DNA of 64,000 nt from the NCBI RefSeq assembly GCF_000764305.2, contig NW_025944007.1:1-64000 (forward strand), given 5' to 3'. Both the position numbers and the translations under genes were made by a program. The notes under the pieces are model-generated. The model made no database searches, was not told where the DNA came from, and worked only from the letters and a program-made list of their open reading frames with translations. The DNA is from Hyalella azteca (lineage: Eukaryota > Arthropoda > Malacostraca > Amphipoda > Hyalellidae). Shown piece by piece: positions 22,101-33,339 of this stretch. How positions within the stretch are numbered: the first letter of the stretch is position 1; each line of letters starts with the position of its first letter.

Positions 22101-25100
22101 AGAGACTTCATGGATGGCCAAATTGGCAGGTGCAACTTCAGAACTAGACGAGTTGTAGCTGCCAACATCCGATACAGTTTTGTTCACAGTGCCATCATGG
22201 TGTGACGACGTTGCAGTGATGCTACGCCCGTCTTCCTTCTCCTCAGGTATGGTGGAACAGCTTTTTGGTGGCTCTCGCACCAAATCTTCAACGACTTGTT
22301 GTTCCTCCTGCTTTTGAAGTCCTTCGTTGTACTCTTGGCTAGCTTTCAGTAAGTAATCCATTCTCTCCAACGTATCATTAAATTGCATCATGACATCATT
22401 AAGATCATGTGAAGCATCATAATTTTGGTCATTGAAGCTTTCATCCTCGTCTGACTCCCTAGCAGTTTCAAGTGCTTCCAGCAAATCCAAATTGTCGACA
22501 TGAGATGAATTTTGCACTTCAGAATGATTTTGTTCAACTAGGTCAACTTCGGGTTCATATTGAGTTTCAGAATTCCCCTCCGAGTCAGTCAAGAAAGTTC
22601 CATAAATATCAGGCTTGTGCACATCAATAACTTCTAAAGCAGAGAAGAAGCTCTGTCTTGGGACTGAATTATGTTCACCAAGAGAACGGATCACACTGTC
22701 AGCATCTTTCTTCAAATCCACAATACCAACCGCTTCATCTAAGATTTTGTTTTCAACCTTAGTATCAGCAGGAATATTTTGCACTTGCACACCAGAAGTG
22801 AGGTCAATATCTTGAAATCTATTTCTCAGAGCATTGCTTTGCAAGGCTTTAGAAGATGCACTCTCTTGCATCAGACCAAGTTCTTTGTTGATGTTTCTGA
22901 CAGGGGATCTTGTCGGCACTGAAGCAATGATTGCCTTGAAAGGGCTGGTATCTGATATTGTCCCTTCCTTCAATTCACGAGCAAATGTCAGAAATTTTTC
23001 CCGAGCGGGAGAACAGGGCTGCATTTTCACCGGAGTCGTGGTCATATTTCTGCAGATAAATGCGGGTACATTTGGCTGTGATGCCGTCGTAATATGAGAA
23101 TTCCTCTTAGTAGGAGATGGAAGGCTCAAAAGATTATCATCAGTAGAAAATTTATTAGTGTTGCAAGCTATTTCTTCTTGCATTCCAGTTTTTAAGTCAT
23201 TCAAAGCTTGACAACTATCACCCACGTCTGATTCGCCGCTCTGAAGTGTTTTGCGTTCTTGGTCCGCAATAGCAACATCAGCTAGAAGGCACAGTGACGA
23301 ATTTTCTGAGAGTGAATCAGAGCAACTCTTCCCTCTTGTACAATGATCAGATTTCTCAGATTCTTCCAATCCATTAGTTTGGGTTGAACAATTATCTTCA
23401 GATGGGGATGATTTGATATTAGAACACAACTCAATAGGATCATTATAATAAATATCATATTTTGGAGGTGGAGTGATGAGCTCTGATGGTGTGAGGGGTG
23501 TTGCAGCTCCACATGCCAGTTTTCTATGCATGATCATTGAGGGAGGAGTTACGGAGCATAAATCTGCACAGTCAGAAGGGACATTTTCATTAGATAAATC
23601 AATGGATATATCAACTTTCTCATTGAAACTTGAGTCATACTGAGCACTTGGTTCACCAAAACTATCAACTTCAGCCTCCAGTTTGGGTTGATTCATGTCA
23701 ACAGGCTCTTTTTCAACACACACGTCCCTGTTGTTATCATTTGAGATTTTACTTTCAGCACCTTCTTCAATGCAATCAAGATGAGTCGAAAGGTCCTGAA
23801 TATCATTTTCATCAATGCTGATGATGGAAAAGCGGTCAGATAGGTAACTGTAATCACAGGCAGCACCAGCAAGAGCATGCAAGTTGTTAGAAGCAATACT
23901 CGAGCCTGCGTTAGATGGCACATCAGGTCTGTGCTCTTCTTTGTCATGTACAGCTATTTCCATTGGTTCATTGTCGCTACTTCCCAAACAAGAGGCATCA
24001 GGAATATTCATGCCAGGAGTATGGCTAGGTGGATTCATTTCTTCAAAAGATTGACCAGTTGAGTTCATTACACACTTATTATCATTAGTTTCAGCAACAT
24101 TTGAGGTAAGGTTGGTGATTATATTATCAGATCCACAAGCCGAATACACAAACGAATGTGATGCAACAGTATGACTGTCATCAGAAGTTTCCCCACAGCC
24201 AAAGTAACCTGATGAGTTGATCTGACCACCATCACTCTCAACAGCAAGGGTGGCTTCACTAGAGTATCTTTTACTATCCTCCAAGTTGACAATTACAGAT
24301 GTGGTCGCACTGTTTCCACTGTCAGTCTCCATGACATCACTGGAAATAGCATGGGATTCAATAAGCACAGGCTCCTCACACATGGACGACTGATTGCTCT
24401 TCAGTGATGATCCTTCATTACATTTGCTTTCATCTAGGAGATGAACCATTGGCTGAATGCCAGGAGAAACACCCCCCAGGTCGCTGCTTCTGACAAGGGT
24501 CTCCTGTACATCAGTAAAATCAGGAATTGGAATAAAACTACTGGCAAGATCATCAGAATCGGGTCGCAATAACACCGGTTCAAAACATTCTGTGACACTG
24601 CAGGAAGCTCTTGAAGTTTGACAAGCATAATCCTGGCTGGAGGGGGATCCATGCTCAACGATCGTGCATGAAGTTGACTGGGGAGTCTTGAGATGAATCT
24701 GGTCGGCAACTGAAGTGGCTTCCTTGTTAGTGGCCTTCTCTTCTTCAGATGCAGCTTCTCCAGCATCAGGAATGGATTCGTCTCTGTTCAAAAGATTAGT
24801 GGAGTTGTACAAAGCTCCGTGAAAAATAACCATATAATCCATCAAACTTTTGCCACCAGGTCAAACAAGTATGATAAAATAACTGAGTGATAAATGAAAA
24901 CATATTAAAGGATAGATACGTGAGTGGCAATGATTTAGGAAATATATAAAAGCTATGTAACAAAGCTGTTCAAACATTGATCACTAGTAAGATAAATTAT
25001 TTTTATTGATAGCTCTGTATTACACAAATTGAAGAACCATGGCAGTGAAATGAAATGGAGCTCTCAATACTAGAAATATCTGGACAACAAAGATGCACTT

Positions 25101-25814
25101 TTTTTTTCATTTGGAAAATTCAAACATCCAGCTATCCAACATGTCATGAGGGCATTGAAAAATCATGAATACAATAATATTGTAAAGTAGGCTAACAAAC
25201 ATGGCCTTTATATAGGTACATGAACAGTACTTACAGTTTTGGACTAGCATCCACCTTAATTCAAGTTCTTGCAATTTATTTAATAATAAAAACACTTGGA
25301 TGATTTCTACACAGATCAAAGTGAGGTCTTCCTTTTAAGGAAAATTCCTAGAAGAGAAATCAGTTAACTACTCACTCAAGTTTATAGTCAACGAAAATTA
25401 TACCCACTGGACCCAGTAATCATTCTAATATGCTAATTCATTCTGGATCATGCCTATGAGACCTAGCCAAAGCTGGGCAATGCTAATGACACCTAGCAAT
25501 AGCTGGGCAATGCTAATGAGACCTAGCAATAGCTGGGCCATGCTAATAAGACCTAGCCACAACTAGGCAGGCCATGCTAATGAGACTTAATTAGGCACAA
25601 TCCCAAATAGACTATGCTAATGAGATCTAGCCCCAACTAGACCACAGAAAATAAGTGCTGAGTTAGAGTATCACAATGATAATTACTGGGAATGGAAGGT
25701 TGCTGGGTCTAAGAGCTGTGCCTTGCGCTCCTCCAGTTGCTGGATCTTCCGAAGTTCCTTCTCAGTTACAACAGGTCCGAAGAATATCTCGTCTTCACTG
25801 TCACTGCTAATCAT
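19105..25814 (-). CDS. Ser/Thr-rich cell-cycle-type protein, GTSE1-like N-terminus, KEN box
   Basis: Five coding exons in transcript order: 25814-25687, 24846-20910, 20566-20456, 20151-20052, 19217-19105 (TAG). All phases agree, giving 1462 residues. The start ATG reads MISSDSEDEIFFGPVV; DEIFFGP resembles the N-terminal DEVFFGP motif of GTSE1 (G2 and S phase-expressed protein 1), and a short charged helix follows. Exon 2 is a huge Ser/Thr/Asp-rich exon with a basic, Pro-rich C-terminal third holding many SP/TP sites (KTPRKSLEK, TPRPALRSP, FRTPVRTVP), a possible EB1-binding SxIP site (SCIPRPVIP) and a helix before its donor. Exon 4 starts NNKENAAPKRPC, a KEN-box form used for APC/C degradation. 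Exon 2 could also end at its own TAA (20898). A mitotic microtubule role is inference from motifs. Confidence 0.78.
25440..25635. repeat. Minisatellite in intron 1 of the GTSE1-like gene
   Basis: Five to six imperfect copies of a unit near 30 bp containing CCTAGC.A.AGCTGGGC and ATGCTAATGA. On the gene's own strand the array starts about 50 nt after the exon 1 donor (exon end 25687), so it belongs with the donor-proximal repeats seen elsewhere in the window. Confidence 0.8.
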
Positions 25815-25829
25815 TGTGATCACTGAAAA

Positions 25830-26765
25830 ATAATTACAACTTTATTAAAAACAAACTATAAAAAAATCTGGAAAAATAATCTTGCTGATTTATTATTGTG
25901 GGTAATTTATACATGCTATTCATTTCCACAATGTAGCATTTAAATTAAATTTCAATTTAAATTCACCTATAATATTCTATTTTCTTCTTTTATTAATTGA
26001 TATAAGAAGCACAAATACATATTAAATCAAATCAATAATTCATATCTACTGAAAACATTCTGAAGAACATGACAAAACATAAAAAATCCTTAACAGTGAA
26101 GCGCGGGCGTCTATGTCTATCATTTAGAAACAGCTGCATTGATCGCACAAGTGCGCGCATCGGTATCGATCATCAGGCATCAGTCAGAGTTGCACTTTTG
26201 TTTTTCTAGCAAACATACTGGCAACTTTCTGTCCTGGCGTACTGGTGTACATCCCAAAATAAACTTCCAGCGCCCACGCAACAACTTCCAGACCACGGAC
26301 AATCAATTTCGGGGTCCTTGGCAGCCGTTTGCTGCGAACATCAGCATCCACCGTCCGTTTAGATGGTGCCTTGGCATCTTCAGGACAGAATAATGGCATC
26401 CTCAACCTATGTTGTGCCATACTCTACAGACTGGGTGTAACTGCATAAGGACCATATCTATCTATTGGTCCTTGCTGTTTTTCAAAATTCTAATTTTTGC
26501 AGGTGGGGTGGGCATTTTTCAAAATAATATTGATTCCCCCCCCACCTTTTTGAATTTCCTCCCTTTTTTCAAATATTTTCAAAACTATAACGAAATTTGT
26601 CCGAGAGTAGGTCGCGGAAACAAGTCCTAATGTGTTTACCAACAGACCTAGTTAGCTATTGAGTCCACAAGTCAACATCTGATAGACACGTGATAGATCA
26701 CGCGATCAAGACCGCAGTAGTGGGCGGAAGCGAACGTTATAAAAGGGCTAGCAACCTAGAGCAAA
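25830..26765. other. Region upstream of the GTSE1-like gene, repeat-derived in part
   Basis: An acceptor-like AG lies just upstream of the start codon on the minus strand (25825-25826), so a non-coding 5' exon is probably further right, but it cannot be located. The 26100-26640 part shares phrases with the 2946-3000 and 46600-46640 regions (CCTATGTTGTGCCAT; AAGGACCATATCTATC), so it is a dispersed repeat. No promoter could be assigned. Confidence 0.35.
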
Positions 26766-27083
26766 CCCCCCAGTAGCTGATAAGCATTCCGCGATGTAGC
26801 GTGTAGCTTGAGTTCTCCGACCTTACGGTTGATGCCGTAGCTCATAACTCTGTATTACCACCCCGTATACAAGATACGTTATCTGAACTCATTATATTAA
26901 GCTCTATCTGAGGATCGGGTTACGTTGACTAAGGTAGTGAGGGATAAGTAAGACACATAAGTCCAGATAACGTATCTTGTATACGGGGTGGTAATACAGA
27001 GTTATGAGCTACAGCATCGACCGTAAGGTCGGAGAACTCAAGCTACACGCTACATCGCGGAGTGCTTATCAGCTACTGGGGGG
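26766..27083. mobile_element. Foldback element: two 123-bp near-perfect inverted arms
   Basis: The left arm 26766-26888 begins CCCCCCAGTAGCTGATAAGC and the right arm 26961-27083 ends with its complement. Arms match with few mismatches (for example ATCTGAAC against GTCCAGAT at the inner end), separated by a 72-bp loop. As RNA this gives a hairpin of about 123 bp. No target duplication is clear. A phrase of the arm (GATGTAGCGTGTAG) has relatives near 2719 and 2840, suggesting a family. Confidence 0.85.
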
Positions 27084-27584
27084 TAATTTAAAAAAAGCTA
27101 TAACCAATCTCAAGATCTTTTATTTGTGAATTAAATGGTATATCTTTCATTGCTGTAGCTTGAAAACTCTAGGAGGAGATAGGTTTGCAGTGACAATAAG
27201 TGTGAATGTTCAGTAAAGTGCGGCAAAGACCCAACTCCCAAGCGCCTTGAATTAGGCATTAAAGGTGGCATGGATACATGACTAGACGTTACTGGAGCTG
27301 AAATTCAGTCAAGGAGGGTGGAAACGACTGCATGAGAACCATCCCACATGACAGCAGCTAAGAAACTAAAGATCAGCGTCTTCAGGTTGTCTATTTACGT
27401 GCCCGGCCGGTGCCTATCTTAAATGTGAAATAACAAGGCCCCCTGAAGGATTACCTACTAGAACTTGAAACAAGAACCAACACCAGGGGCTATGGCTATA
27501 AACTAAAAAACCTGCGCTGCAACTTCTCCACGCGCCAACATTTCTTCTCACTTCGAATCACCGACATTCGGACAGTGGAACAGC

Positions 27585-28044
27585 CCAGAGTGCAGAGGGT
27601 GGATGCAGCATTGCCAATATACAGGTTTTCAAGCCCTAAGCGTTGCCGGGTAATTTTAAGATGCGTCGTTGGATAATTTTTAATGAAAAGCCATTTACGC
27701 TGAGTAATGAAAAACTATTTACAAGCCACAAACTTATTTACAAGGTTGCATGCATGTGTTACCCCATATAACTAATTTTGCCCTAAAAACAGTTCAATTG
27801 TACAGCAAGTGTCAACTGAACATGTGATAATGCAGTCTGACCGCTCTAATGCGACAGCAACTACGTAATCGTAAACTTGATGTTTACTTTTTTTGGCGGG
27901 AACTCATCGCAACTGATTTCCGGACAAGCATTAAATGCAAGAATTTCAATCTAAATGTGTCAGCAAGATCTTCTGAAGGCATAAATTTTGCTACTGAAGC
28001 ATTGCCAAAGATCTTGCAATATTCATCCACTCTCTGCTCAGTGG
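27585..28044 (+). mobile_element. hAT-like MITE, 460 bp, 8-bp TSD GGAACAGC
   Basis: Inserted in a LINE fragment. Ends CCAGAGTGCAGAGGGTGG and the complement of CCACTGAGCAGAGAGTGG match at 14 of 18 positions. Flanks are GGAACAGC at 27577-27584 and 28045-28052; the uninterrupted LINE at about 32816 reads AGAACAGCCTGCC across the junction, confirming the site. A related copy lies at 1452-2240. Confidence 0.8.
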
Positions 28045-28163
28045 GGAACAGCCTCCCAATGACATTGTTGGCGCTCCAAGTATGAACGCATTCAAGAACA
28101 GACTAGATAAAGCTATGGAAGAATATATGTTCAGATTTGAAATGCCTAGCACCATATCAAACC

Positions 28164-28344
28164 CACAGGGGCAAAGCAGAGTTTTTTAGACTCTCCTTCA
28201 AGTTCATTTTTGAGTCCTATAAGTAGACCAGTAAAGTATCCTGGATACCAGCATTATCATACATAAGAAATTGGCTTAAATCTTGAGTAAATGAGGAAAT
28301 TAAAAATGAACTAAATTCTAAAAAAGCTCTGGTTTGCCACTATG
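28164..28344 (+). mobile_element. hAT-like MITE, 181 bp, 8-bp TSD ATCAAACC
   Basis: Member of the CATAGTGGCAAA family. It starts CACAGGGGCAAAGCAGAG and ends GGTTTGCCACTATG, with an exact 8-bp duplication ATCAAACC at 28156-28163 and 28345-28352. Ends of form CA..TG with 8-bp duplications fit the hAT superfamily. No coding capacity. Confidence 0.85.
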
Positions 28345-28789
28345 ATCAAACCCAGTGGAAGTCTAGTACGGTAGCTACTTGAAACTATCATCAGTCATGA
28401 AAAGGTCCGATCAAATGAAATGATATTAGATCTTCTGTGAACAAGGCACAAAAAGGAAAAGAATTGACAACAGGCCACACTTCACACTTCAGCGCCGAGA
28501 TCAATATGTTATGTTATGATGTTTCTAGTCTAGGTACATCAATAATTGAACTTGCATACAAACCTAAATCACGCATAGTAGCAAATGAGCAGCTAAAAAA
28601 CTACTTACAGAACTTGATGAACTTATGAAGGTCAATATATAATTCTCTTCACTAGTTTTTCACTACTAGCTGATGGAAGTCATAGCCTACTACAGTACTA
28701 ACAGTAGGGCTACAAGATTAAAAAATTTTTGCAACTCCTGCAAAGCTGCCCAGCACATAATTTGAGTGTTTTCATAACTTAAATGAAGA

Positions 28790-31136
28790 GCAGTGCAGTG
28801 GAGGTGTTGCTTTGTGGGTTAGAACCTCTTATGGGGCCCAGCAAGTCAAGTTATCAGCAGAACATCAATAAGCTAGAGAATCAGTGTGGTGCAAACTTAC
28901 TCTAAAAGGCAAAGATAGCCTCCTCATAGGCGTTGTGTATAGATCACCAAACAGTTCTTCTGATAACGATAAAGTACTAAACAGTCATTGACCGCGCATG
29001 ACTTTCCATAGGTCACACACGTTGGTCGTTGGTGATTTTTATCATCCAGAGCTAGACTGGATAGATGGATCCTCTCCAAGGGAAGAGAATCACCCAGCAT
29101 CCTTGTTCATGGAGTCAGTAAGAGACTCCTTCCTAGTCCAGCACGTTACCAAATCAACCCATTATAGAAGTAAACAGACTCCCAATATTCTAGACCTGGT
29201 ATTTAACAGTGATGAATCAATGTTGGATGAGCTTCGTCATGAGGCTCCGTTGGGCAAAAGCCATCACCAATCATTGTTTTTCAGACTCAAGTGCTGTACA
29301 GAAAGGACGCCTCGGAAGCATGAGCGTTTGAATTTTGCGAAAGGCGACTATGATAAACTCCGTGAAGCAGTGAATATTTTTAACTGTATTAAGGACATGA
29401 ATGTGGCTGAGTCATGGTCACTTCTCAAGGACATGGTTATGTCAGCAGTTGATGCACGTGTACCTAAAATTAAGCTTAGTGGAGCCAAAAAAAACTCGGT
29501 GGATGAACAGTACAGTTTTAGCTAAGCTGAAAACAAAGAAGGAAGCATACCAGCATTATTTACAGACTCGTAGCAATGCTGACTATAACCTATACGCAAG
29601 AGCTTGAAATCAAGCTAAAGAAAGCTGTCACACCACAGTAAAAACCCTCAACGCTAGCTCAAAGTGCAAGACGAAGGATGGTATTTCTGATTTGAAAGTA
29701 GATCAGTGAAAGATATCCTCTGATGAGGGCAAAGCTAACGTATTTTTTTCAGTAGAGTACAGTATTCACTGAAGAGGACTTGAACAGTATTCCAGCTATT
29801 GAGGAGCGCCCAGTCAGCTCTAAATTAACAAGCTTTTAAATACAAGAAGAAGAGGTTCTCAAGCGCCTTATCGCTGTAAATCCAAACAAGTCATGTGGAC
29901 CAGATGGCTTCCACTCCAGATTACTCAAAGAGTTAGCAACTGTCATAGCCAGCCCTCTGACGTCACTTTTTCAAAATACTTTGAACAAAGGAATGTTGCC
30001 GGCTGACTGGAAAGAAGCTCAAGTGACACCATTGTTCAAAAAAGGTGACAAAAGCTGCCCGGGCAACTATGTGACGATAGCTGCCCGGGCAACTATCGCC
30101 CTGTTAGTTTGACAAGTGTCGTTTGCAAGGTAATGGAATCTGTTGCGAGGGATCGATTGATAGATCATTTGACTGCTAATAATCTCCTATCAGACTGTCA
30201 ACATGGCTTTATTGCCAGAAGATCCTGTACCACTAACCTCTTGTTGACTCTGAACAAATGGACCCACCTGCTGGACGAAAGGGAGCCAGTAGATGCAGTG
30301 TACCTTGATTTTGCCAAGGCATTCGATGGTGTCCCACATGAGTGGCTGTTGCATAAATTGAAGTCTTTGGGAATAGAGTAATGTACTCAAATGGATCAGA
30401 GATTTTCTAGTAGGGAGGCTACAACGTGTCAGCATTAATGGGTCCGTATCAGACTGGGCTTCAGTGCACAGCGGCGTGCCACAAGGAAGCGTTCTCGGGC
30501 CTATTCTATTCGTTGCATTTATAAACAATCTGCCAGAAGCTGTGTCTAGCATTTGCTCGATGTATGCCGACGACACAAAAATTTATAATACAGTGAAGAA
30601 TACGTCGCAAAAAGTATAGTTGCAAGGTGATCTTGACAGGCTGGTGGACTGGGCTGATAAGTGGCAGCTGCGCTTTAATGCTGACAAATGTAAAGTTCTC
30701 CACCTTGGCAAAAATAATGAACAGCAAGATTACAGTATGAGAAGACACGGTTGCAACGACAGAGTGATGATGTCGAAGTCAACAACGGAAAAGGATTTAG
30801 GAGTTAATATCGACAATGAGTTGAAATTTTCTAAGTATGTTGAAGGTCAAGTTAATAAAGCCAATAAACAACTTGGACTGATGAGAAGCTCTTTCAAGTT
30901 CATAGATGCAGAAACAATGAAGCATTTGTTTGTTGCTGTCGTGCACCCGAACCTAGAGTTTGGCAACATTGTGTGGTCACCAAAATTCGAAAAGGACAAA
31001 AAATTAGTAGAGAGTGTTCAAATATGCGCAACAAGGATAGTTCCGGGCTTGAAAAGCAAGTCCTATGAGGAAAGATTGAAGATTATGAAGCTTCCAAGCC
31101 TCAGTTATCGACATCTGCGTGGGGAGCTCATTGAAG
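28790..31136 (+). pseudogene. CR1/jockey-type LINE, endonuclease and reverse transcriptase, decayed (copy 2)
   Basis: The reading shifts between frames and meets several stops, so this is a dead copy. Order of domains: apurinic-type endonuclease (GVVYRSPNSSS near 28931, LVVGDFYHPELDW at 29025, NILDLVFNSDE near 29186), then reverse transcriptase (NPNKSCGPDGFHSRLLKEL at 29882, NYRPVSLTSVVCKVME, AVYLDFAKAFDGVPHEWLL, GVPQGSVLGPILF, and the catalytic box MYADDTKIY at 30561). It continues to the C-terminal tail LPSLSYRHLRGELIE. A short local duplication (GCCCGGGCAACTAT twice, 30057-30098) disrupts the frame. The element goes on after inserted MITEs, to about 33335. No 5' end or ORF1 is visible. Confidence 0.9.
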
Positions 31137-31581
31137 CAGGGCTGGAAAAGTCCTATTTTGGTCTGAAATATCGCAGCTCTAATATCATATAATTTCAGTA
31201 GGTATGAAATCTCGTGTCAAATGTCATAAATTTTTTTTATTGAAAAATCGCGGTTTGCACTTTGCAAACATGTCACTTCATAAAATTTTTAACTGTCAAA
31301 GCGGTCAGACTGCATCAACTTACAGTAAAGACAAATTTTATCATTGCCATTTGACTGTTTTGGGGTAAAATTAGAGATTTGGGGTAACACGTGCAACAGT
31401 GCATGGACTTTGTGAATAAATTCGCACCTCGTAAATGGCTTTTTATGGCCAAGATATGGAATTCACGGCTCGGTGAAATGGAATCACAGCTTGAAGAAAT
31501 GAAATCATGGCTGGCAAATCCATAAAACCACGGCTTGAAAAATTCAGTCGCAGCTTGCCAAGTAGATACATTACATGCCTG
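31137..31581 (+). mobile_element. hAT-like MITE, 445 bp, perfect TSD CATTGAAG
   Basis: Starts CAGGGCTGGAAAAGTCC and ends ACATTACATGCCTG; the ends form a short imperfect inverted repeat (CAGG...TG). The 8-bp duplication CATTGAAG is exact (31129-31136, 31582-31589). It splits the LINE coding tail between GELIE and VYK. Pieces of the same family occur near 1177, 4686-5012 and inside the nested element at 32440. Confidence 0.85.
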
Positions 31582-31597
31582 CATTGAAGTATACAAG

Positions 31598-32269
31598 TAT
31601 ACTCACCATGGTCAGGAAGATGTGCCAGGTGCGCGGGAATTTATTTTGTCATTTTAACGACCTGCGCGGTGCGCCATACTATGCTGGTAAAAAAATGTGC
31701 CGTGCGCCGTACTTTAGAAAGCTAAAATAGTTCTACTATTTTAGTCGACAATATACGCGAGTATATTGACTACGCGAGTCGAACTGACAATAATAAAATG
31801 TAAGACATGTCCGGGTTACTTCTGACTCTTCCGCTTGTCCGCCTTGTCGGATACGGAACATACGGTAATTGTAAACTGTGGCTATTATACATACAAAATG
31901 TAAACAGATTGTGTTCAGTGTTGCCATCTGACTTTGGAGAAAATTTCTTCTAAAACAAAGTTCTAGATTTCTCATTCACCAAATTTCCGTATCAAGAAAA
32001 ATCATATATTATTGAAAGATAATTAAAGGCATACTGTACTGAGTAATCAGTAATGCGAGTATTACGTCTGTTCCTCCACAAACTGCTTGTGCGCGGCAGC
32101 GCAACGTAGAATTGATGGCCGGGATTGCGCGAACACGTGCGCGAAGAGAATCAATTTTCATTATATTGCACCAACTGTCAACTGTGCACAGCAATAGCTT
32201 AAAAAAGTGAAAATGCGCGGGAAATTCACCGAAAACATACATCATCCTGAGTGTGGCATACTCATGGCT
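31598..32269 (+). mobile_element. DNA element, 672 bp, TSD TATACAAG
   Basis: Flanked by an exact 8-bp duplication TATACAAG (31590-31597, 32270-32277); deleting the insert and one duplication restores the LINE reading at VYK. Ends (TATACTCACCATGGTCAGG / CCTGAGTGTGGCATACTC) share a CTCAGG/GTCAGG core but only a poor inverted repeat. It contains CpG-rich stretches (GCGCGGTGCGCC) and no recognised protein. It abuts the duplication of the preceding MITE, so two insertions landed 8 bp apart. Confidence 0.7.
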
Positions 32270-32378
32270 TATACAAGGTCCCAGAAGAATTATTATTACC
32301 TACTAGAATTTGAAACAAGAACCAACACCAGGGGCCACGGGCACCCCACGGCTATAAACTAAAAAAACAACGTTGGAA

Positions 32379-32757
32379 CATAGTGGCAAAGCAGAGAGTT
32401 TTTTTAGACTCTCCCTCAAGTTCATTTTTGAGTCCTATACTAGTCTGGAAAAGTCCTATTTTTGTCTGAAATATCGCGGCTCTAATATCATATAATTTCA
32501 GTAGGTATGAAATCTCAGGTGAAATAGAATCACGGCTCGTAGAAATGGAATCACGGCTGGCAAATCCATAAAACCACGGCTCGAAAAATTCAGTCGCGGC
32601 TCGCCAAGTAGATATATTCCATACTAGATCCTATAAGTAAACAAGCAAAGTATCATGGATACCAGCATTATCATACATAAGAAATTGGTTTAAATCTTGT
32701 GTAAATGAGGAAATTGAAAATGAACTGATTCTAAAAAATCTCTGGTTTGTCACTATG
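32379..32757 (+). mobile_element. hAT-like MITE with another element nested inside
   Basis: CATAGTGGCAAA-family copy with ends CATAGTGGCAAAGCAG and TTTGTCACTATG. The 8-bp flanks CGTTGGAA and CATTGGAA differ at one base. It is interrupted at the phrase GAGTCCTATA by the 188-bp element at 32440-32627; the uninterrupted family sequence elsewhere reads GAGTCCTATAAGTAG. Confidence 0.8.
32440..32627 (+). mobile_element. Nested 188-bp DNA element, TIR CTAGTNTGGAA
   Basis: Inserted inside the MITE at 32379-32757. Ends CTAGTCTGGAA and the complement of CTAGTATGGAA match at 10 of 11 positions. Flanks GTCCTATA (32432-32439) and ATCCTATA (32628-32635) are an 8-bp duplication with one difference. Its interior is a shortened version of the 31137 element (AAATATCGCGGCTCTAATATC; GGCTGGCAAATCCATAAAAC). 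Confidence 0.75.
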
Positions 32758-32932
32758 CATTGGAACACATCCATGCGACAACATTTCTTCTTGCTTTGAG
32801 TCACCGACATGTAGAACAGCCTGCCTCATAGCATCGTTGACGCTCCAAGTATGAACATCTTCAAAAACAGACTAGACGAAGCTATCAGCTATGCAGTAAT
32901 CATGAGAATGCAGGAGCATTATGCTCCTGCAT

Positions 32933-33113
32933 AATAGTGGCAAACCAGAGCTTTTTTAGAATCAGTTCATTTTTAATTTCCTCATTTACTCAAGATTTAA
33001 ACCAATTCCTTAAGTATTATAAGCTGGTATCCAGGATACTTTACTGGTCTACTTATAGGACTCAAAAATGAACTTGGGGGAGAGTCTAAAAAACTCTCTG
33101 CTTTGCCACTATG
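32933..33113 (-). mobile_element. hAT-like MITE, CATAGTGGCAAA family, reverse orientation
   Basis: Reverse-complement copy of the family, from ATAGTGGCAAACCAGAG to GCTTTGCCACTATG. A convincing target duplication is not visible. Immediately to its left lies a small perfect hairpin (GCAGGAGCA-TTA-TGCTCCTGC at 32910-32930). Confidence 0.75.
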
Positions 33114-33339
33114 GGCCGCCCCCCGAGCATATGTCATGATGTCAAGTCTTAAAATGCCTAGCAAATTACGGACCAGGCAATAAGTCCAGCAGCTATCTCA
33201 ATCAATCGTCAGCTATGGAAAGATCGGGTTCCAAAGGCCAGATCTCTTGTGAATCAAGTCACGAAAAGTTCAAGAATCGGCAACAGGCCATGGGCCTATT
33301 TCTTCAACGCCGACACTTCTATTCTATAAAGTAAAAAAC

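Larger units (their letters stand above)
27450..28510 (+). pseudogene. LINE 3' fragment (copy 1), interrupted by two MITEs
   Basis: Translated pieces match the C-terminal tail of CR1/jockey-type reverse-transcriptase proteins: LELETRTN near 27460, RQHFFSLRITDI near 27535-27570, then, after an insert, PNDIVGAPSMNAFKNRLDKA near 28055-28110. A 3'-untranslated phrase follows (AGAATTGACAACAGGCC near 28459). The two inserts (27585-28044 and 28164-28344) are listed separately. No intact frame remains. Confidence 0.75.
32278..33335 (+). pseudogene. LINE 3' end (copy 2 continued), interrupted by MITEs
   Basis: Continuation of the LINE at 28790. Pieces visible are LEFETRTNTRGHG near 32300, RQHFF near 32776, and NIFKNRLDEAI near 32852-32885, followed by 3'-untranslated sequence ending AGAATCGGCAACAGGCCATG near 33270. 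The 3' phrase recurs in the SINE at 61345, a point taken up in the findings. The interrupting elements at 32379-32757 and 32933-33113 are listed separately. Confidence 0.75.
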
